Positions 27,200 to 35,993 of a stretch of DNA of 64,000 bases are shown here, one piece after another. The stretch's first letter is position 1. Every line of letters begins with the position of its first letter. The position numbers and the translations under genes were made by a program. Under the pieces are notes generated by a model that saw nothing but the letters and a program-made list of their open reading frames with translations, was not told the origin of the DNA and ran no database searches. The DNA is from Robiginitalea sediminis (GTDB lineage Bacteria; Bacteroidota; Bacteroidia; Flavobacteriales; Flavobacteriaceae), in NCBI RefSeq assembly GCF_002198115.1, contig NZ_NGNR01000001.1, forward strand, positions 186,001 to 250,000. Direction: 5' to 3'.

Positions 27200-28402
27200 A
27201 TGAGTCAACTCCTGCAAGCCGTTGAAACCTACGCCACCGACCTGCTTTCCGAAAAACTGGACCCCCGTTACCTGTACCACAACCTGAGGCATACGCAACG
27301 GGTTGTTCAAGGTACGAAAGATATCCTTACCCAACACGACCCGGGGCCCGGGGAGCGGGAGGCCCTCCTGGCGGCAGCATGGCTTCACGACACCGGCTAC
27401 ACCCAGGGGAGCGAAAACCACGAAGAGGCGAGTTGCACCCTCGCCCGGGAATTCCTCTCCAGCCAGGATTGCGGGGAGGCATTTATCGAGCGCGTGTGCA
27501 CCCTGATTTTAGCCACCCGCCGCTACCATAACCCCAGGGACCTGTCCGAAGAAATCATCCGGGATGCCGACGCCTCCCATCTGGGCAAGGAGAGCTACCC
27601 GGAGACCGCAGAACTCCTCCGGGAGGAACTCGAGCAGCTGGGTATAGCGACCTATACGGCGGAACAGTGGCGCGAGGCTAACCTGACTATGTTCCGCAGC
27701 GAACACCGCTTTTATACCGACTACGCCAAAAACCAGTGGCAGGACGGTAAGGACGAAAATGTAGCCCGGCTGGTCAGGGAAGGAAAAAAACGAAAAAAAA
27801 TGGCCAAAAAGGAAGCCCTGAAAGCCCAGCTCAAGTCCGAAAGCCCGGAGAGGGGCATCCAGACCATGTATCGGGTTTCCATGCGCAACCATCTCAAATT
27901 AAGCGACATAGCAGATACAAAAGCCAATATCCTGCTCTCGGTAAACGCCATTATTATTTCCCTGGTCATCGCGAACCTCATCCCCAAGCTGGATAACCCC
28001 TCCAACGATTACCTCATTGTCCCAACCATCATCTTTATCATCTTCAGTATCGGGTCTATGATCCTGTCCATCCTCGCTACGCGGCCCAACATCACCAGCG
28101 GGGAATTCACCGAGGAGGACGTCCGGCAGCGCAAGGTAAACCTGCTCTTTTTCGGCAATTTCCACAAAATGGACCTGAAGCAATACGAATGGGCCATGCG
28201 CGAGCTCATCCGGGATAAGGAGTACGTCTACAGCACCCTTACCAAGGACCTGTATTTCCTGGGCCTGGTCCTGAACCGCAAATACAAATTGCTGCGCTGG
28301 ACCTACACCTTGTTTATGATCGGGATGATCCTATCGGTGATTTCCTTTTTCGTGGCCCTTAAGTACTTCGGGCCAGACCGCATCCTGGAACTTACCCCCT
28401 GA
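27200..28402 (+). CDS. HD-domain phosphohydrolase fused to a DUF5706/PycTM membrane domain
   Basis: A 400-residue protein. The N-terminal half is an HD domain: the metal ligands sit in HNLRHTQRV, WLHDTGY and DADASHLG, typical of nucleotide or (p)ppGpp-like phosphohydrolases. After a very basic Lys-rich linker (about 195-215), the C-terminal half is DUF5706: MRNHLKLSDIADTKANILLSVNA leads into two adjacent membrane helices, then a conserved cytoplasmic stretch and a further C-terminal helix. DUF5706 is the membrane effector (PycTM) of cyclic-pyrimidine Pycsar immunity, but this HD-fused chromosomal form is widespread in flavobacteria and no cyclase lies nearby. Start chosen at the ATG 27200, 12 bp from the divergent TTG start of the phosphatase fusion. 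Confidence 0.82.
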   Translation: MSQLLQAVETYATDLLSEKLDPRYLYHNLRHTQRVVQGTKDILTQHDPGPGEREALLAAAWLHDTGYTQGSENHEEASCTLAREFLSSQDCGEAFIERVCTLILATRRYHNPRDLSEEIIRDADASHLGKESYPETAELLREELEQLGIATYTAEQWREANLTMFRSEHRFYTDYAKNQWQDGKDENVARLVREGKKRKKMAKKEALKAQLKSESPERGIQTMYRVSMRNHLKLSDIADTKANILLSVNAIIISLVIANLIPKLDNPSNDYLIVPTIIFIIFSIGSMILSILATRPNITSGEFTEEDVRQRKVNLLFFGNFHKMDLKQYEWAMRELIRDKEYVYSTLTKDLYFLGLVLNRKYKLLRWTYTLFMIGMILSVISFFVALKYFGPDRILELTP

Positions 28403-30772
28403 TTAATCCTCCAGGGTTTTCATCAGGTCGTTGTAGTTGTAGAATTCCTTTTCCGGCTCCTCTTCCCCTTCCTTGCTGTAGAGGATTTCGGCCCGTATGG
28501 CCTTAAGCCCGGTCACGCCCTGCAGGCCCTCTAGTTCCACAATCTCTACGTTGCTGGTAAAATACCCTTTAGTGCGCAAAAAGGCAATATAGCGCAGGTA
28601 CTCGAGCTCATCCGATTTCTGTGCATAGACTATGGCGAGTTTCCCGGGCTGGGTAAGCCGCTCCGAAGTGCCTTTGATGTAGGACTTGTCGATGCGTTTT
28701 TTGATGACCTCGTAGCGGGCATTGTAGGTCCCGTCCACGTCGAACCGTTTCTCATCCATGCGGAAGCGGATGGAGAGCTGGGTATTGTGAACCAGGATGA
28801 GGGAGGCCACATCGAGGGGCACGGCCAGGTCCCGTTTGAGGTTGTAATGGGCATTCTCCATCTCGCAGACCACCTGCAGTTGCCAAAGGCGCAGGTTGTT
28901 CAGGTAGAGGGGGTCGAACTCCCGTTCGGAGGCGATGGAGCTCCCGATATACATATTGTGTTCCACCCCGTCGGTCTTGTAACGCTCAAAATAGTGCGGG
29001 AACATCTGCTGGGCATCCTGTTGTCGGTGGTCCAGCAGGGAGGTCATGGTCTTGTTGATCCGCATGATGCTCTCGTCGTAGTTGCGGCGGTGGTCGTAGT
29101 AGGCCTGGGTGGTCGGGTCTATCCCGGCCTCATAGGCCTCAACAGCGGTTTGCAGTACGCCACCCCGCCCTTTCAGGTGCTGGAAGACAGGGTTGATCTC
29201 CTCCTGGATAAAGTTAAATACCAGTTGCTCGGTATTGGTATGGAGCACTTCCCCCACCTCGCGTACATAGCGGTCTACCCGGAAGATGAGCTCCTCGAAT
29301 ACCGGGAGGTTCTCCAGGTCCAGCGCCTCGCTCAGGACGTTACGGATCCCGGAGAGCTGTATCATCAGGTCGCGCTGGATGGCCTCGTTGCGCGCCGTGG
29401 AGGATTCCTTGATATCGGTTTGCCCGTAAAGGGGGTAAACCTGGTCGAAGCTGATCTCGCGGAACCCGGGCTCCCGGCCTTCCAGCTGGTCGATGATAAA
29501 CCGACGGGCCTCTTCCTGGAACCGCCACAAAACGGAGTCGTGGACGGTGGTACATTCGTGCTGGATAATGGCGTCGATCAGGTTTTCCTCCTCGATCTTG
29601 GACCGTTGAACGGCAGAAACGATATAAGGCATCACATCGTCCAGCTTGGTCGCATTTACCCCGTTCAGGGCGTTGGGCACCCCGGATACCACCTCGAGAA
29701 CCCCCAGCATTTCGCCCCCTTCGGCAATGGGGGCAAAGATTGCGCTCCGGATTCCCTGCTCATAGAGGCCTGCATAAAAGGGGTGCGATTCGGATACCGC
29801 TTTGTACTTGTCCATATCCGGGACCACGAAGTACCCCTGGTCCTGGATGAGTTTTTCGTAAGAGCCGTCGCAAAAGGCCTGGGAACAGTCCTCTGCATCC
29901 AACCCTTTGAGAATAAAGCTTTCTATCCCCTTGCCGTGCACCCGCTCCAGGCGGTCCCGCTTGGCGTTGTAGGTGATAAACCCGACCTGTATATCCTTCT
30001 GCCGGAAAAAAGACCGGAAGGTGTCCTGTAAGTCCTTCATGAAGCGGTCGCTTCCCCTCTTGTCGCTCGAAATCAGCTTGGACTTGATGGTGGAGATAGA
30101 CTGGTCGTTGGTCACATCGAACATATTGGCAATGGCAAAGCCCTTGACGATAAAACTGCGGGGGGGGATCTTGGTCTTCCAGAATTCGATATCCTCCGGC
30201 CGCTCCAGCAGCTCATCCACGTCCTCCGGGGTAATATCCACTGCAGTGCCCGTTGGGATCAGTTCCAGGAAATCCGCGTTGTACATGATGCGGTAATGGC
30301 GCACCACACCTTCGCTGTCCGGGATTTCAAAAAAGTAAGGCCGGCTGAAATCGAACTGGTACCCGTAATAGAAATTCAGGATAACCGTGCAGGCCATGAT
30401 GTAGTCGAAGCCTTCTTCCCGGTTCCTGAGGTCCGGGACAAAACCCTCCCCCGCATTGTCCAGGATCGCCTTCAGGCGGGCAGACGGGCTAAAAAGGATG
30501 TTTTTATACGGAAAGGTCAGGGCCTTGATCTCATTTTCACTGAGGACGGCGGAGAAGGCATCCTGCAGGATAAACTGAAGCACTTCCTTGTGGGTGTCTA
30601 ACTTGTCCACCTCGGAAAAACCTTCCCGAAGTTCCGGGAACGGGGCCTGGGCTTCCAGGATGCGGCGCGCCTTTTCCTGTTCGAAAGCACTCCCCTCTAC
30701 CGCCATCCTGTCGTAGGCGCGGAGGTACTTGTCGAAGCTGATCAGGTACTGTAGGGGTAATTCTTTCTCCAT
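28403..30772 (-). CDS. Large GAF-domain protein of unknown function
   Basis: About 789 residues from the ATG at 30772; the ATG at 30778 is an equal alternative. The longer open frame to 30895 would run over the divergent gene's promoter and shows no homology. A GAF domain at about 285-400 contains IRSAIFAPIAEGGEMLGVLEVVSG, the classic GAF core. The flanking regions are mostly helical and not recognised. There is no signal peptide or membrane segment, and no kinase or cyclase output domain, so it is probably a cytoplasmic ligand-sensing protein. It abuts the HD-PycTM gene tail to tail, with stop codons touching, and shares a short divergent promoter region with a metallophosphoesterase. Confidence 0.7.
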   Translation of the reverse strand: MEKELPLQYLISFDKYLRAYDRMAVEGSAFEQEKARRILEAQAPFPELREGFSEVDKLDTHKEVLQFILQDAFSAVLSENEIKALTFPYKNILFSPSARLKAILDNAGEGFVPDLRNREEGFDYIMACTVILNFYYGYQFDFSRPYFFEIPDSEGVVRHYRIMYNADFLELIPTGTAVDITPEDVDELLERPEDIEFWKTKIPPRSFIVKGFAIANMFDVTNDQSISTIKSKLISSDKRGSDRFMKDLQDTFRSFFRQKDIQVGFITYNAKRDRLERVHGKGIESFILKGLDAEDCSQAFCDGSYEKLIQDQGYFVVPDMDKYKAVSESHPFYAGLYEQGIRSAIFAPIAEGGEMLGVLEVVSGVPNALNGVNATKLDDVMPYIVSAVQRSKIEEENLIDAIIQHECTTVHDSVLWRFQEEARRFIIDQLEGREPGFREISFDQVYPLYGQTDIKESSTARNEAIQRDLMIQLSGIRNVLSEALDLENLPVFEELIFRVDRYVREVGEVLHTNTEQLVFNFIQEEINPVFQHLKGRGGVLQTAVEAYEAGIDPTTQAYYDHRRNYDESIMRINKTMTSLLDHRQQDAQQMFPHYFERYKTDGVEHNMYIGSSIASEREFDPLYLNNLRLWQLQVVCEMENAHYNLKRDLAVPLDVASLILVHNTQLSIRFRMDEKRFDVDGTYNARYEVIKKRIDKSYIKGTSERLTQPGKLAIVYAQKSDELEYLRYIAFLRTKGYFTSNVEIVELEGLQGVTGLKAIRAEILYSKEGEEEPEKEFYNYNDLMKTLED

Positions 30773-30895
30773 ATGCATTGCGTTCCTTCTGCCCGTTAGT
30801 CTGCCAAAAGTCCATAAAATTACAAAAAACGACCATGAAGGTGGCGGGCACCCGCCAATCCGCACATTTTTTGGATATTTATCAAAACAAACCAC

Positions 30896-31792
30896 ATGAC
30901 CTTCCGCAAACGTCTAGATCGCGCCTACGCCCAGGCGCGGGTGGTCCCCTTTAACGACGACACCCGGATTGTGCTTTTCAGCGATTGCCACCGGGGCGAC
31001 AACAGTTTTGCAGACGATTTTGCCAACAACCGGAACATCTATTTCCACGCCCTGAAGCACTACTACAACGAGGGGTTCCTCTACTTTGAGCTCGGTGACG
31101 GGGATGAACTATGGGAAAACGTACACTTCGATGCCATTTTCGAAGCCCATAAAAATGTCTATGAACTCCTGCGGAAATTCCACCTGGAAAAACGGCTTTT
31201 TATGATCTGGGGGAACCACGATATGGTGTATAAGGACCCTGCTTATGTGGAAAAACACCTCAGCAGTTACTTCGAACCCATAGACGGACGCGACAAGGCC
31301 CTTTTTGAGGGCATCCGGTACGAGGAAGGAATCCGCCTGCGCCATGAGCACACCGGGCAGGAACTTTTCCTGTGTCACGGGCACCAGGCAGACTGGTGGA
31401 ACTACACCTACTGGCGGTGGAGCCGTCTGTTGGTGCGCGTCCTCTGGAAGCCCCTGCAGGTGGTGGGCATCGCAGACCCCACCTCCCCCGCCAAGAATTA
31501 CAAGGAACTCATCCGCATCGAAAAACGGATCAAGAAGTGGATCCTGGAGAACGAGATGCGGGTCACGGTGGCCGGGCATACCCACAGGCCGCGCTTCCCG
31601 GAGCCCGGGGAAATCCCGTTCTTCAACGACGGGAGTTGCGTGCACCCGCGCAGTATTACCGGCCTGGAGATCGAAGGGGGGCGCATCAGCCTGATTAAGT
31701 GGCAGATTGCCACCACGGAAGAGGGGGTCCTAAAAGTGGTGCGCCTGCTTCTGGAAGGCCCGGAGAACCTTTCGGATTACGCCAAAGCCTGA
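30896..31792 (+). CDS. Calcineurin-like metallophosphoesterase
   Basis: A 298-residue soluble protein. The dimetal motifs are complete: SDCHRGD (about 29-35), GDGDELW (about 66-72), GNHD (about 104-107), a His in CHGHQ, and GHTHRP (about 226-231). The layout resembles LpxH or YfcE-type phosphoesterases, but no signature identifies the substrate. It is too long for a typical LpxH and has an extra helical region around 165-205. It is divergently transcribed from the GAF protein, so the two may share regulation. Likely a cytoplasmic phosphodiesterase or phosphatase of unknown substrate. Confidence 0.8.
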   Translation: MTFRKRLDRAYAQARVVPFNDDTRIVLFSDCHRGDNSFADDFANNRNIYFHALKHYYNEGFLYFELGDGDELWENVHFDAIFEAHKNVYELLRKFHLEKRLFMIWGNHDMVYKDPAYVEKHLSSYFEPIDGRDKALFEGIRYEEGIRLRHEHTGQELFLCHGHQADWWNYTYWRWSRLLVRVLWKPLQVVGIADPTSPAKNYKELIRIEKRIKKWILENEMRVTVAGHTHRPRFPEPGEIPFFNDGSCVHPRSITGLEIEGGRISLIKWQIATTEEGVLKVVRLLLEGPENLSDYAKA

Positions 31793-31906
31793 GATTAATC
31801 CGGGAAAGCAGGACAAACAGCCTATACACTTCAGAATAAAAACAGTTGCCCTGGCCTGAACCAGGACGGGCTGCCGGAAAATACTATCTTTAGGAGCACC
31901 AAACCT

Positions 31907-31919
31907 CCTAACGCTTAGG
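31907..31919. promoter_or_regulatory. Small inverted repeat upstream of the GntP operon
   Basis: CCTAACGCTTAGG has perfect 5-bp arms around CGC and ends 4 bp before the GntP start codon. A near-consensus -7 box (TATCTTTA) lies at about 31885-31892. It might be an operator for the permease operon, or the stem of a small hairpin over the start codon. Confidence 0.25.
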
Positions 31920-31923
31920 TTCT

Positions 31924-33240
31924 ATGCCTTTATTGATTGTTATCGGGGGCATCCTGCTCCTGTTTCTGCTGGTTGCCCGGTTTAAGCTCAACGCCTTTAT
32001 CGCCTTTATCATCGTCTCCCTTATGGTGGGCTTTGCCGAAGGCATGCCGCTTGAAGCCCTCGTTGCTTCGGTCCAAAACGGGATTGGGAGCACCCTCGGG
32101 TTTCTCATCCTGATCCTAGGCCTGGGGGCCATGCTGGGCAAACTGGTGGCAGACAGCGGTGCCGCCCAGCGGATTACCACCAAACTGGTAGGGCGCTTCG
32201 GGAAACGGTACATCCAGTGGGCCGTGGTCCTTACCGGGTTTATTGTGGGTATCCCCATGTTTTACTCTGTGGGCTTCGTGATCCTGGTACCCCTCGTCTT
32301 TACGGTTGCCGCAGCCACCGGGCTCCCCTTACTCTATGTGGGCATCCCCATGCTGGCCTCGCTCTCCGTTACCCATGGCTACCTCCCGCCCCACCCTGCC
32401 CCTACGGCCATCTCGGACATGTTTGGAGCAGACTTTGGTAAAACCCTGGTGTACGGGATCATCGTGGCAATCCCGGCCATCATTGTGGCAGGTCCGCTTT
32501 TTGCCCGGACCCTCGGGCGCATCAACGCTACCCCCATGAAAGAATTTATCAACCCCAGGGTGCTTACCGATGAGGAGATGCCGGGTACCGCCGTTAGTAT
32601 CTTTACGGCCCTGCTTCCCGTCCTGCTCATTGCCCTGGCCACGATATGCGGGTACCTCCTCCCGGAGCAGCACCCCGCAACTCAGGTTATCTCCTTCCTG
32701 GGGAACCCGGTCATTGCCATGCTTATTGCAGTCCTGGTTGCCATTTATACCCTGGGCCTGGCCCGGGGCAGGAGCATGAAAGAGGTGATGGGAACCGTTT
32801 CCGAAGGGGTTACGGGAATTACCATGGTCACCCTGATTATTGCAGGCGCCGGGGCCCTGAAACAGGTCCTGGTAGACAGTGGGGTGAGCGATTACATCGC
32901 AGACCTGCTGAAAGGTTCCACCATTTCCCCCCTGATCCTGGCCTGGGGCATTGCCACGGCCATCCGGGTCTGCGTGGGCTCGGCTACGGTGGCAGGCCTT
33001 ACCGCAGCGGGTATTGTCCTGCCCCTGGTACACCAGAGCGGGGTAAGCCCGGAGCTTATGGTACTGGCCATCGGCTCGGGCAGCCTGATGCTGTCCCATG
33101 TAAACGACAGCGGCTTCTGGCTTTTCAAGGAATATTTCAACCTTTCGGTAAACGATACCCTGCGCAGCTGGACTGTTATGGAAACCACCGTAGGGGTCAT
33201 GGGCCTGATTGGGGTCCTCATTCTCAATACCTTTATCTAA
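31924..33240 (+). CDS. GntP-family permease (gluconate/D-serine type H+ symporter)
   Basis: A 438-residue inner-membrane transporter with about 12 hydrophobic segments. The N-terminal GGILLLFLLVARFKLNAFIAF and GLGAMLGKLVADSGAAQRI are GntP-family hallmarks. The family carries gluconate, idonate, fructuronate or D-serine. Since the three genes downstream encode a RidA protein, a D-threonine-aldolase-like enzyme and a dipeptidase, a D-amino acid or related hydroxy-amino acid seems more likely here than gluconate. It leads the operon, with RidA starting 10 bp after its stop. Confidence 0.88.
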   Translation: MPLLIVIGGILLLFLLVARFKLNAFIAFIIVSLMVGFAEGMPLEALVASVQNGIGSTLGFLILILGLGAMLGKLVADSGAAQRITTKLVGRFGKRYIQWAVVLTGFIVGIPMFYSVGFVILVPLVFTVAAATGLPLLYVGIPMLASLSVTHGYLPPHPAPTAISDMFGADFGKTLVYGIIVAIPAIIVAGPLFARTLGRINATPMKEFINPRVLTDEEMPGTAVSIFTALLPVLLIALATICGYLLPEQHPATQVISFLGNPVIAMLIAVLVAIYTLGLARGRSMKEVMGTVSEGVTGITMVTLIIAGAGALKQVLVDSGVSDYIADLLKGSTISPLILAWGIATAIRVCVGSATVAGLTAAGIVLPLVHQSGVSPELMVLAIGSGSLMLSHVNDSGFWLFKEYFNLSVNDTLRSWTVMETTVGVMGLIGVLILNTFI

Positions 33241-33250
33241 ACGCTTTATC

Positions 33251-33727
33251 ATGGAACAAAAACCTTCCGATATCCTCCGGGAACTGCGCGGGGATCTGCC
33301 CCCGGCACCCCCGCCCGCCGGGCTCTACAAACCCGTAAAAATCATAGACGGCATGCTCTATGTATCCGGGCAGGGGCCCATGCTTAAAGACGGCACCTAC
33401 CGCACTGGTAGGGCCGGGGACGACATGGACCTGGATGCCGCCAAAGCCGCAGCCCGCCAGGTGGGCCTTACCATGCTCTCCACCATAGAGACGCATTTCG
33501 GCTCCGTAGACCGTATTGAATGCCTGGTCAAGACCCTGGGGATGGTGAACTGCACCCCGGATTTTGCGCAGCACCCCCTGGTGATAAACGGGTTCAGCGA
33601 GCTGATGGCAGAGGTCTTCGGCCCCGATAACGGGGTTGGCGCAAGGAGTGCCGTGGGGATGATGCTCCCGGGGAATGTCGCCGTGGAAATCGAAGCCATC
33701 TTCAAACTCAAGCCCGATGCCCGATAA
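33251..33727 (+). CDS. RidA/YjgF-family protein
   Basis: A 158-residue RidA-superfamily protein; RidA enzymes hydrolyse reactive enamine/imine intermediates made by PLP enzymes. The start at 33251 gives MEQKPS; an earlier start would overlap the permease. The core (ILYVSGQGP-type strand at about 45-55, then DLDAAKAAARQVGLTML) fits the longer YjgF subgroup. The canonical Arg105 position is not evident from the C-terminal ARSAVGMMLPGNVAVEIE, so activity should not be assumed. The next gene's ATG lies 11 bases inside its end, so it is tightly coupled to the PLP enzyme it may protect. Confidence 0.85.
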   Translation: MEQKPSDILRELRGDLPPAPPPAGLYKPVKIIDGMLYVSGQGPMLKDGTYRTGRAGDDMDLDAAKAAARQVGLTMLSTIETHFGSVDRIECLVKTLGMVNCTPDFAQHPLVINGFSELMAEVFGPDNGVGARSAVGMMLPGNVAVEIEAIFKLKPDAR

Positions 33728-34835
33728 ACAGACCGCCTGGTATGCCCTGGAAGACCCGTCGGCTATCCCCTCCCCTGCGCTTTTGGTCTACCCGGAGCGG
33801 ATAGCCCTAAATATCGATACCATGATCCGGATGGCCGGCGACCCGGGTCGCCTGAGGCCGCATATCAAAACCCACAAGACGGCTGAAATCATCCGCATGC
33901 AAATGGACCGGGGCATTTCCAAGTTCAAATGCGCTACCATTGCAGAAGCCGAACTACTGGGCCAATGCGGGGCTGCCGATGTCCTCCTGGCCTACCAGCC
34001 CGTAGGTCCGGACCAGAAACGGTTTTTGGACCTACAGGAAGCCTATCCCAAAACCCAGTTTGCAGCCCTGGTAGACAATAGGAAGTCCCTGTCCGAACTC
34101 AATGCCCAGGCGGGAGCGCGGGGTACTGCCGTCCGCTTGTTCCTGGATCTGAATGTAGGGATGAACCGCACCGGGATTATACCTGGCCAGGAGGCAGAGG
34201 CCCTGTACGCGGAACTCTGTGGCATGGATGCCGTAGAGCCTGGTGGCCTGCATATCTACGACGGCCATCTGCGGGACCCGCTTCTGGAAGACCGGAAAGC
34301 GGCCTGCGATGCCGCCTTCGCCCCGGTGGAAGAAATGAAAGAACACCTCGAAGCCCGGGGCCTTCCTGTGCCTTCGGTCATCGCCGGGGGCTCCCCTTCC
34401 TTTCCGGTACACTGTCAAAGGGACGGGGTAGACCTCAGCCCCGGCACAACCCTGCTCTGGGATGCGCGGTACGGCGAATTTTTCCGGGATATGGAATTCC
34501 TGCCCGCGGCTGTACTCCTGACGCGCGTGGTAAGCCACCCCGCCCCGGGCACCTGGTGCCTGGACCTGGGCCACAAAGCCATTGCCCCCGAGATGGATTT
34601 CCCGCGGGTGCACCTCATGGGCCTGGAAGCCTGCCGGCAAACCGGGCAAAGCGAGGAACACCTGGTGCTCACCTGTCCGGAAAATAGTACCCTCCAGGTG
34701 GGGCAGGAAGTATACGGCATCCCCATACATGTCTGCCCTACCGTGGCCAAATATCCCAGGCTGCTGACGGTTTCCGAAGGCCGGGTAACCGGCAGCTGGA
34801 AAGTGGCCGCCCGGGATTACCAACTCAACATTTAA
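33717..34835 (+). CDS. D-threonine aldolase/D-serine dehydratase-like PLP enzyme
   Basis: A 372-residue fold-type III PLP enzyme (alanine-racemase N-terminal barrel). The PLP lysine is in RPHIKTHK (about 44-51), and the C-terminal metal site is suggested by HVCPTV near 335. Family members split D-threonine or other beta-hydroxy D-amino acids to glycine and an aldehyde, or dehydrate D-serine or D-threo-3-hydroxyaspartate. The start at 33717 removes 14 upstream codons that lie within the RidA gene. The partner RidA would detoxify an enamine product, which slightly favours a dehydratase; neither activity is proven. Confidence 0.85.
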   Translation: MPDKQTAWYALEDPSAIPSPALLVYPERIALNIDTMIRMAGDPGRLRPHIKTHKTAEIIRMQMDRGISKFKCATIAEAELLGQCGAADVLLAYQPVGPDQKRFLDLQEAYPKTQFAALVDNRKSLSELNAQAGARGTAVRLFLDLNVGMNRTGIIPGQEAEALYAELCGMDAVEPGGLHIYDGHLRDPLLEDRKAACDAAFAPVEEMKEHLEARGLPVPSVIAGGSPSFPVHCQRDGVDLSPGTTLLWDARYGEFFRDMEFLPAAVLLTRVVSHPAPGTWCLDLGHKAIAPEMDFPRVHLMGLEACRQTGQSEEHLVLTCPENSTLQVGQEVYGIPIHVCPTVAKYPRLLTVSEGRVTGSWKVAARDYQLNI

Positions 34836-34839
34836 GAGT

Positions 34840-35913
34840 ATGCTGGTATTCGATGCCCACCTGGACCTGGCCATGAACGCCATGGAATGGAACCGCGATC
34901 TGAGACTCCCCCTGGAAGACATACGGGCCAGGGAACAGGGAATGGCCGACAAACCGGACCGTCGCCGGGGGACGGTGTGTTTCCCCGAAATGCAAAAAGG
35001 ACAGGTCGGCCTCTGTGTGGCCACTCTTATCGCCCGGTATGTAAAGCCTGCCAACCCGCTGCCGGGATGGCATTCCCCGCCCCAGGCCTGGGCCCAGACC
35101 CAGGGGCAGCTGGCCTGGTACCAGGAAATGGAACGGCAGGGCTACCTAAGGCAGATTACCACGGCCAAAGCCCTGGACCAGCACGTGGCCGACTGGGAGA
35201 AGACAGGCCCGGGGAGTGTGCCCATAGGGTATGTCCTGAGCCTGGAAGGGGCGGATTCCATCCTCAATCCGGAGCTCCTGCAGCGCTCCTGGGAACAAGG
35301 GCTGCGCCTTCTGGGACCGGCACATTACGGCCCAGGCACCTACGCCATGGGCACCCATACCGAAGGAGGCTTCACCGAAAAGGGCAGGAGCCTGCTGCGC
35401 GCCATGGAACGCCTGGGGATGGTGCTGGATGTTACCCACCTGAGCGACGCCTGTTTTTTTGAGGCTGTTGAACGCTACGACGGGCCCATTTGGGCCAGCC
35501 ATTCCAACGCCAGGGCCCTGGTTCCGGACCAGCGGCAATTCTCGGACCAGCAGCTGCGCCTGCTCATTGGGCGCGGGGCGGTAATCGGGGCTGCCATGGA
35601 TGCCTGGATGCTGGTTCCCGGCTGGGTCCGGGGTACCTCTACGCCGGAAAACACCCCGGTAACCCTTCGGGACGTGGCCCGGCACATCGACCATATTTGC
35701 CAGTTGGCCGGCAACAGCCGCCACAGCTGCCTGGGAACCGACCTGGATGGAGGGTTCGGGCGGGAGCAGAGCCCATCGGACCTCAACAGTATCGCAGACC
35801 TGGTCACCATGCGGGAAGTCCTTGCCACCATGGGTTACAAGGCAGAAGACCAGCAGAATATCCTGCGGGACAATGGCCTGGGGTTCCTCCGGAAGGCATT
35901 GCCACAGGACTGA
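34840..35913 (+). CDS. Membrane-dipeptidase-like M19 peptidase
   Basis: A 357-residue zinc hydrolase of the renal dipeptidase family, starting 4 bp after the previous stop. The N-terminal metal motif is DAHLDL (about 5-10), the bridging Glu is in LSLEGAD (about 130-136), and the C-terminal ligands sit in DVTHLSD (about 198-204) and SHSNAR (about 220-225). M19 enzymes cleave dipeptides, often with a D-residue at the C-terminus, so the enzyme could release D-amino acids for the aldolase-like enzyme before it. There is no signal peptide, so it is cytoplasmic and would act after uptake. Confidence 0.87.
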   Translation: MLVFDAHLDLAMNAMEWNRDLRLPLEDIRAREQGMADKPDRRRGTVCFPEMQKGQVGLCVATLIARYVKPANPLPGWHSPPQAWAQTQGQLAWYQEMERQGYLRQITTAKALDQHVADWEKTGPGSVPIGYVLSLEGADSILNPELLQRSWEQGLRLLGPAHYGPGTYAMGTHTEGGFTEKGRSLLRAMERLGMVLDVTHLSDACFFEAVERYDGPIWASHSNARALVPDQRQFSDQQLRLLIGRGAVIGAAMDAWMLVPGWVRGTSTPENTPVTLRDVARHIDHICQLAGNSRHSCLGTDLDGGFGREQSPSDLNSIADLVTMREVLATMGYKAEDQQNILRDNGLGFLRKALPQD

Positions 35914-35993
35914 GCCCGTCATCATATCGAATTTAACAGCAATTTAGGCCACCCCGGCAAGGTATTTGCTACTTTTACCGTGAAGCACTGGCT

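Noticed and set aside
27200-28402. Complete Pycsar defence operon
   Set aside because: Only an HD-fused effector-like domain is present; no uridylate or cytidylate cyclase gene lies within the window.
28403-30895. Full-length frame for the GAF protein starting at 30895
   Set aside because: It would cross the promoter of the divergent metallophosphoesterase; the first 40 residues look non-coding, so 30772 is preferred.
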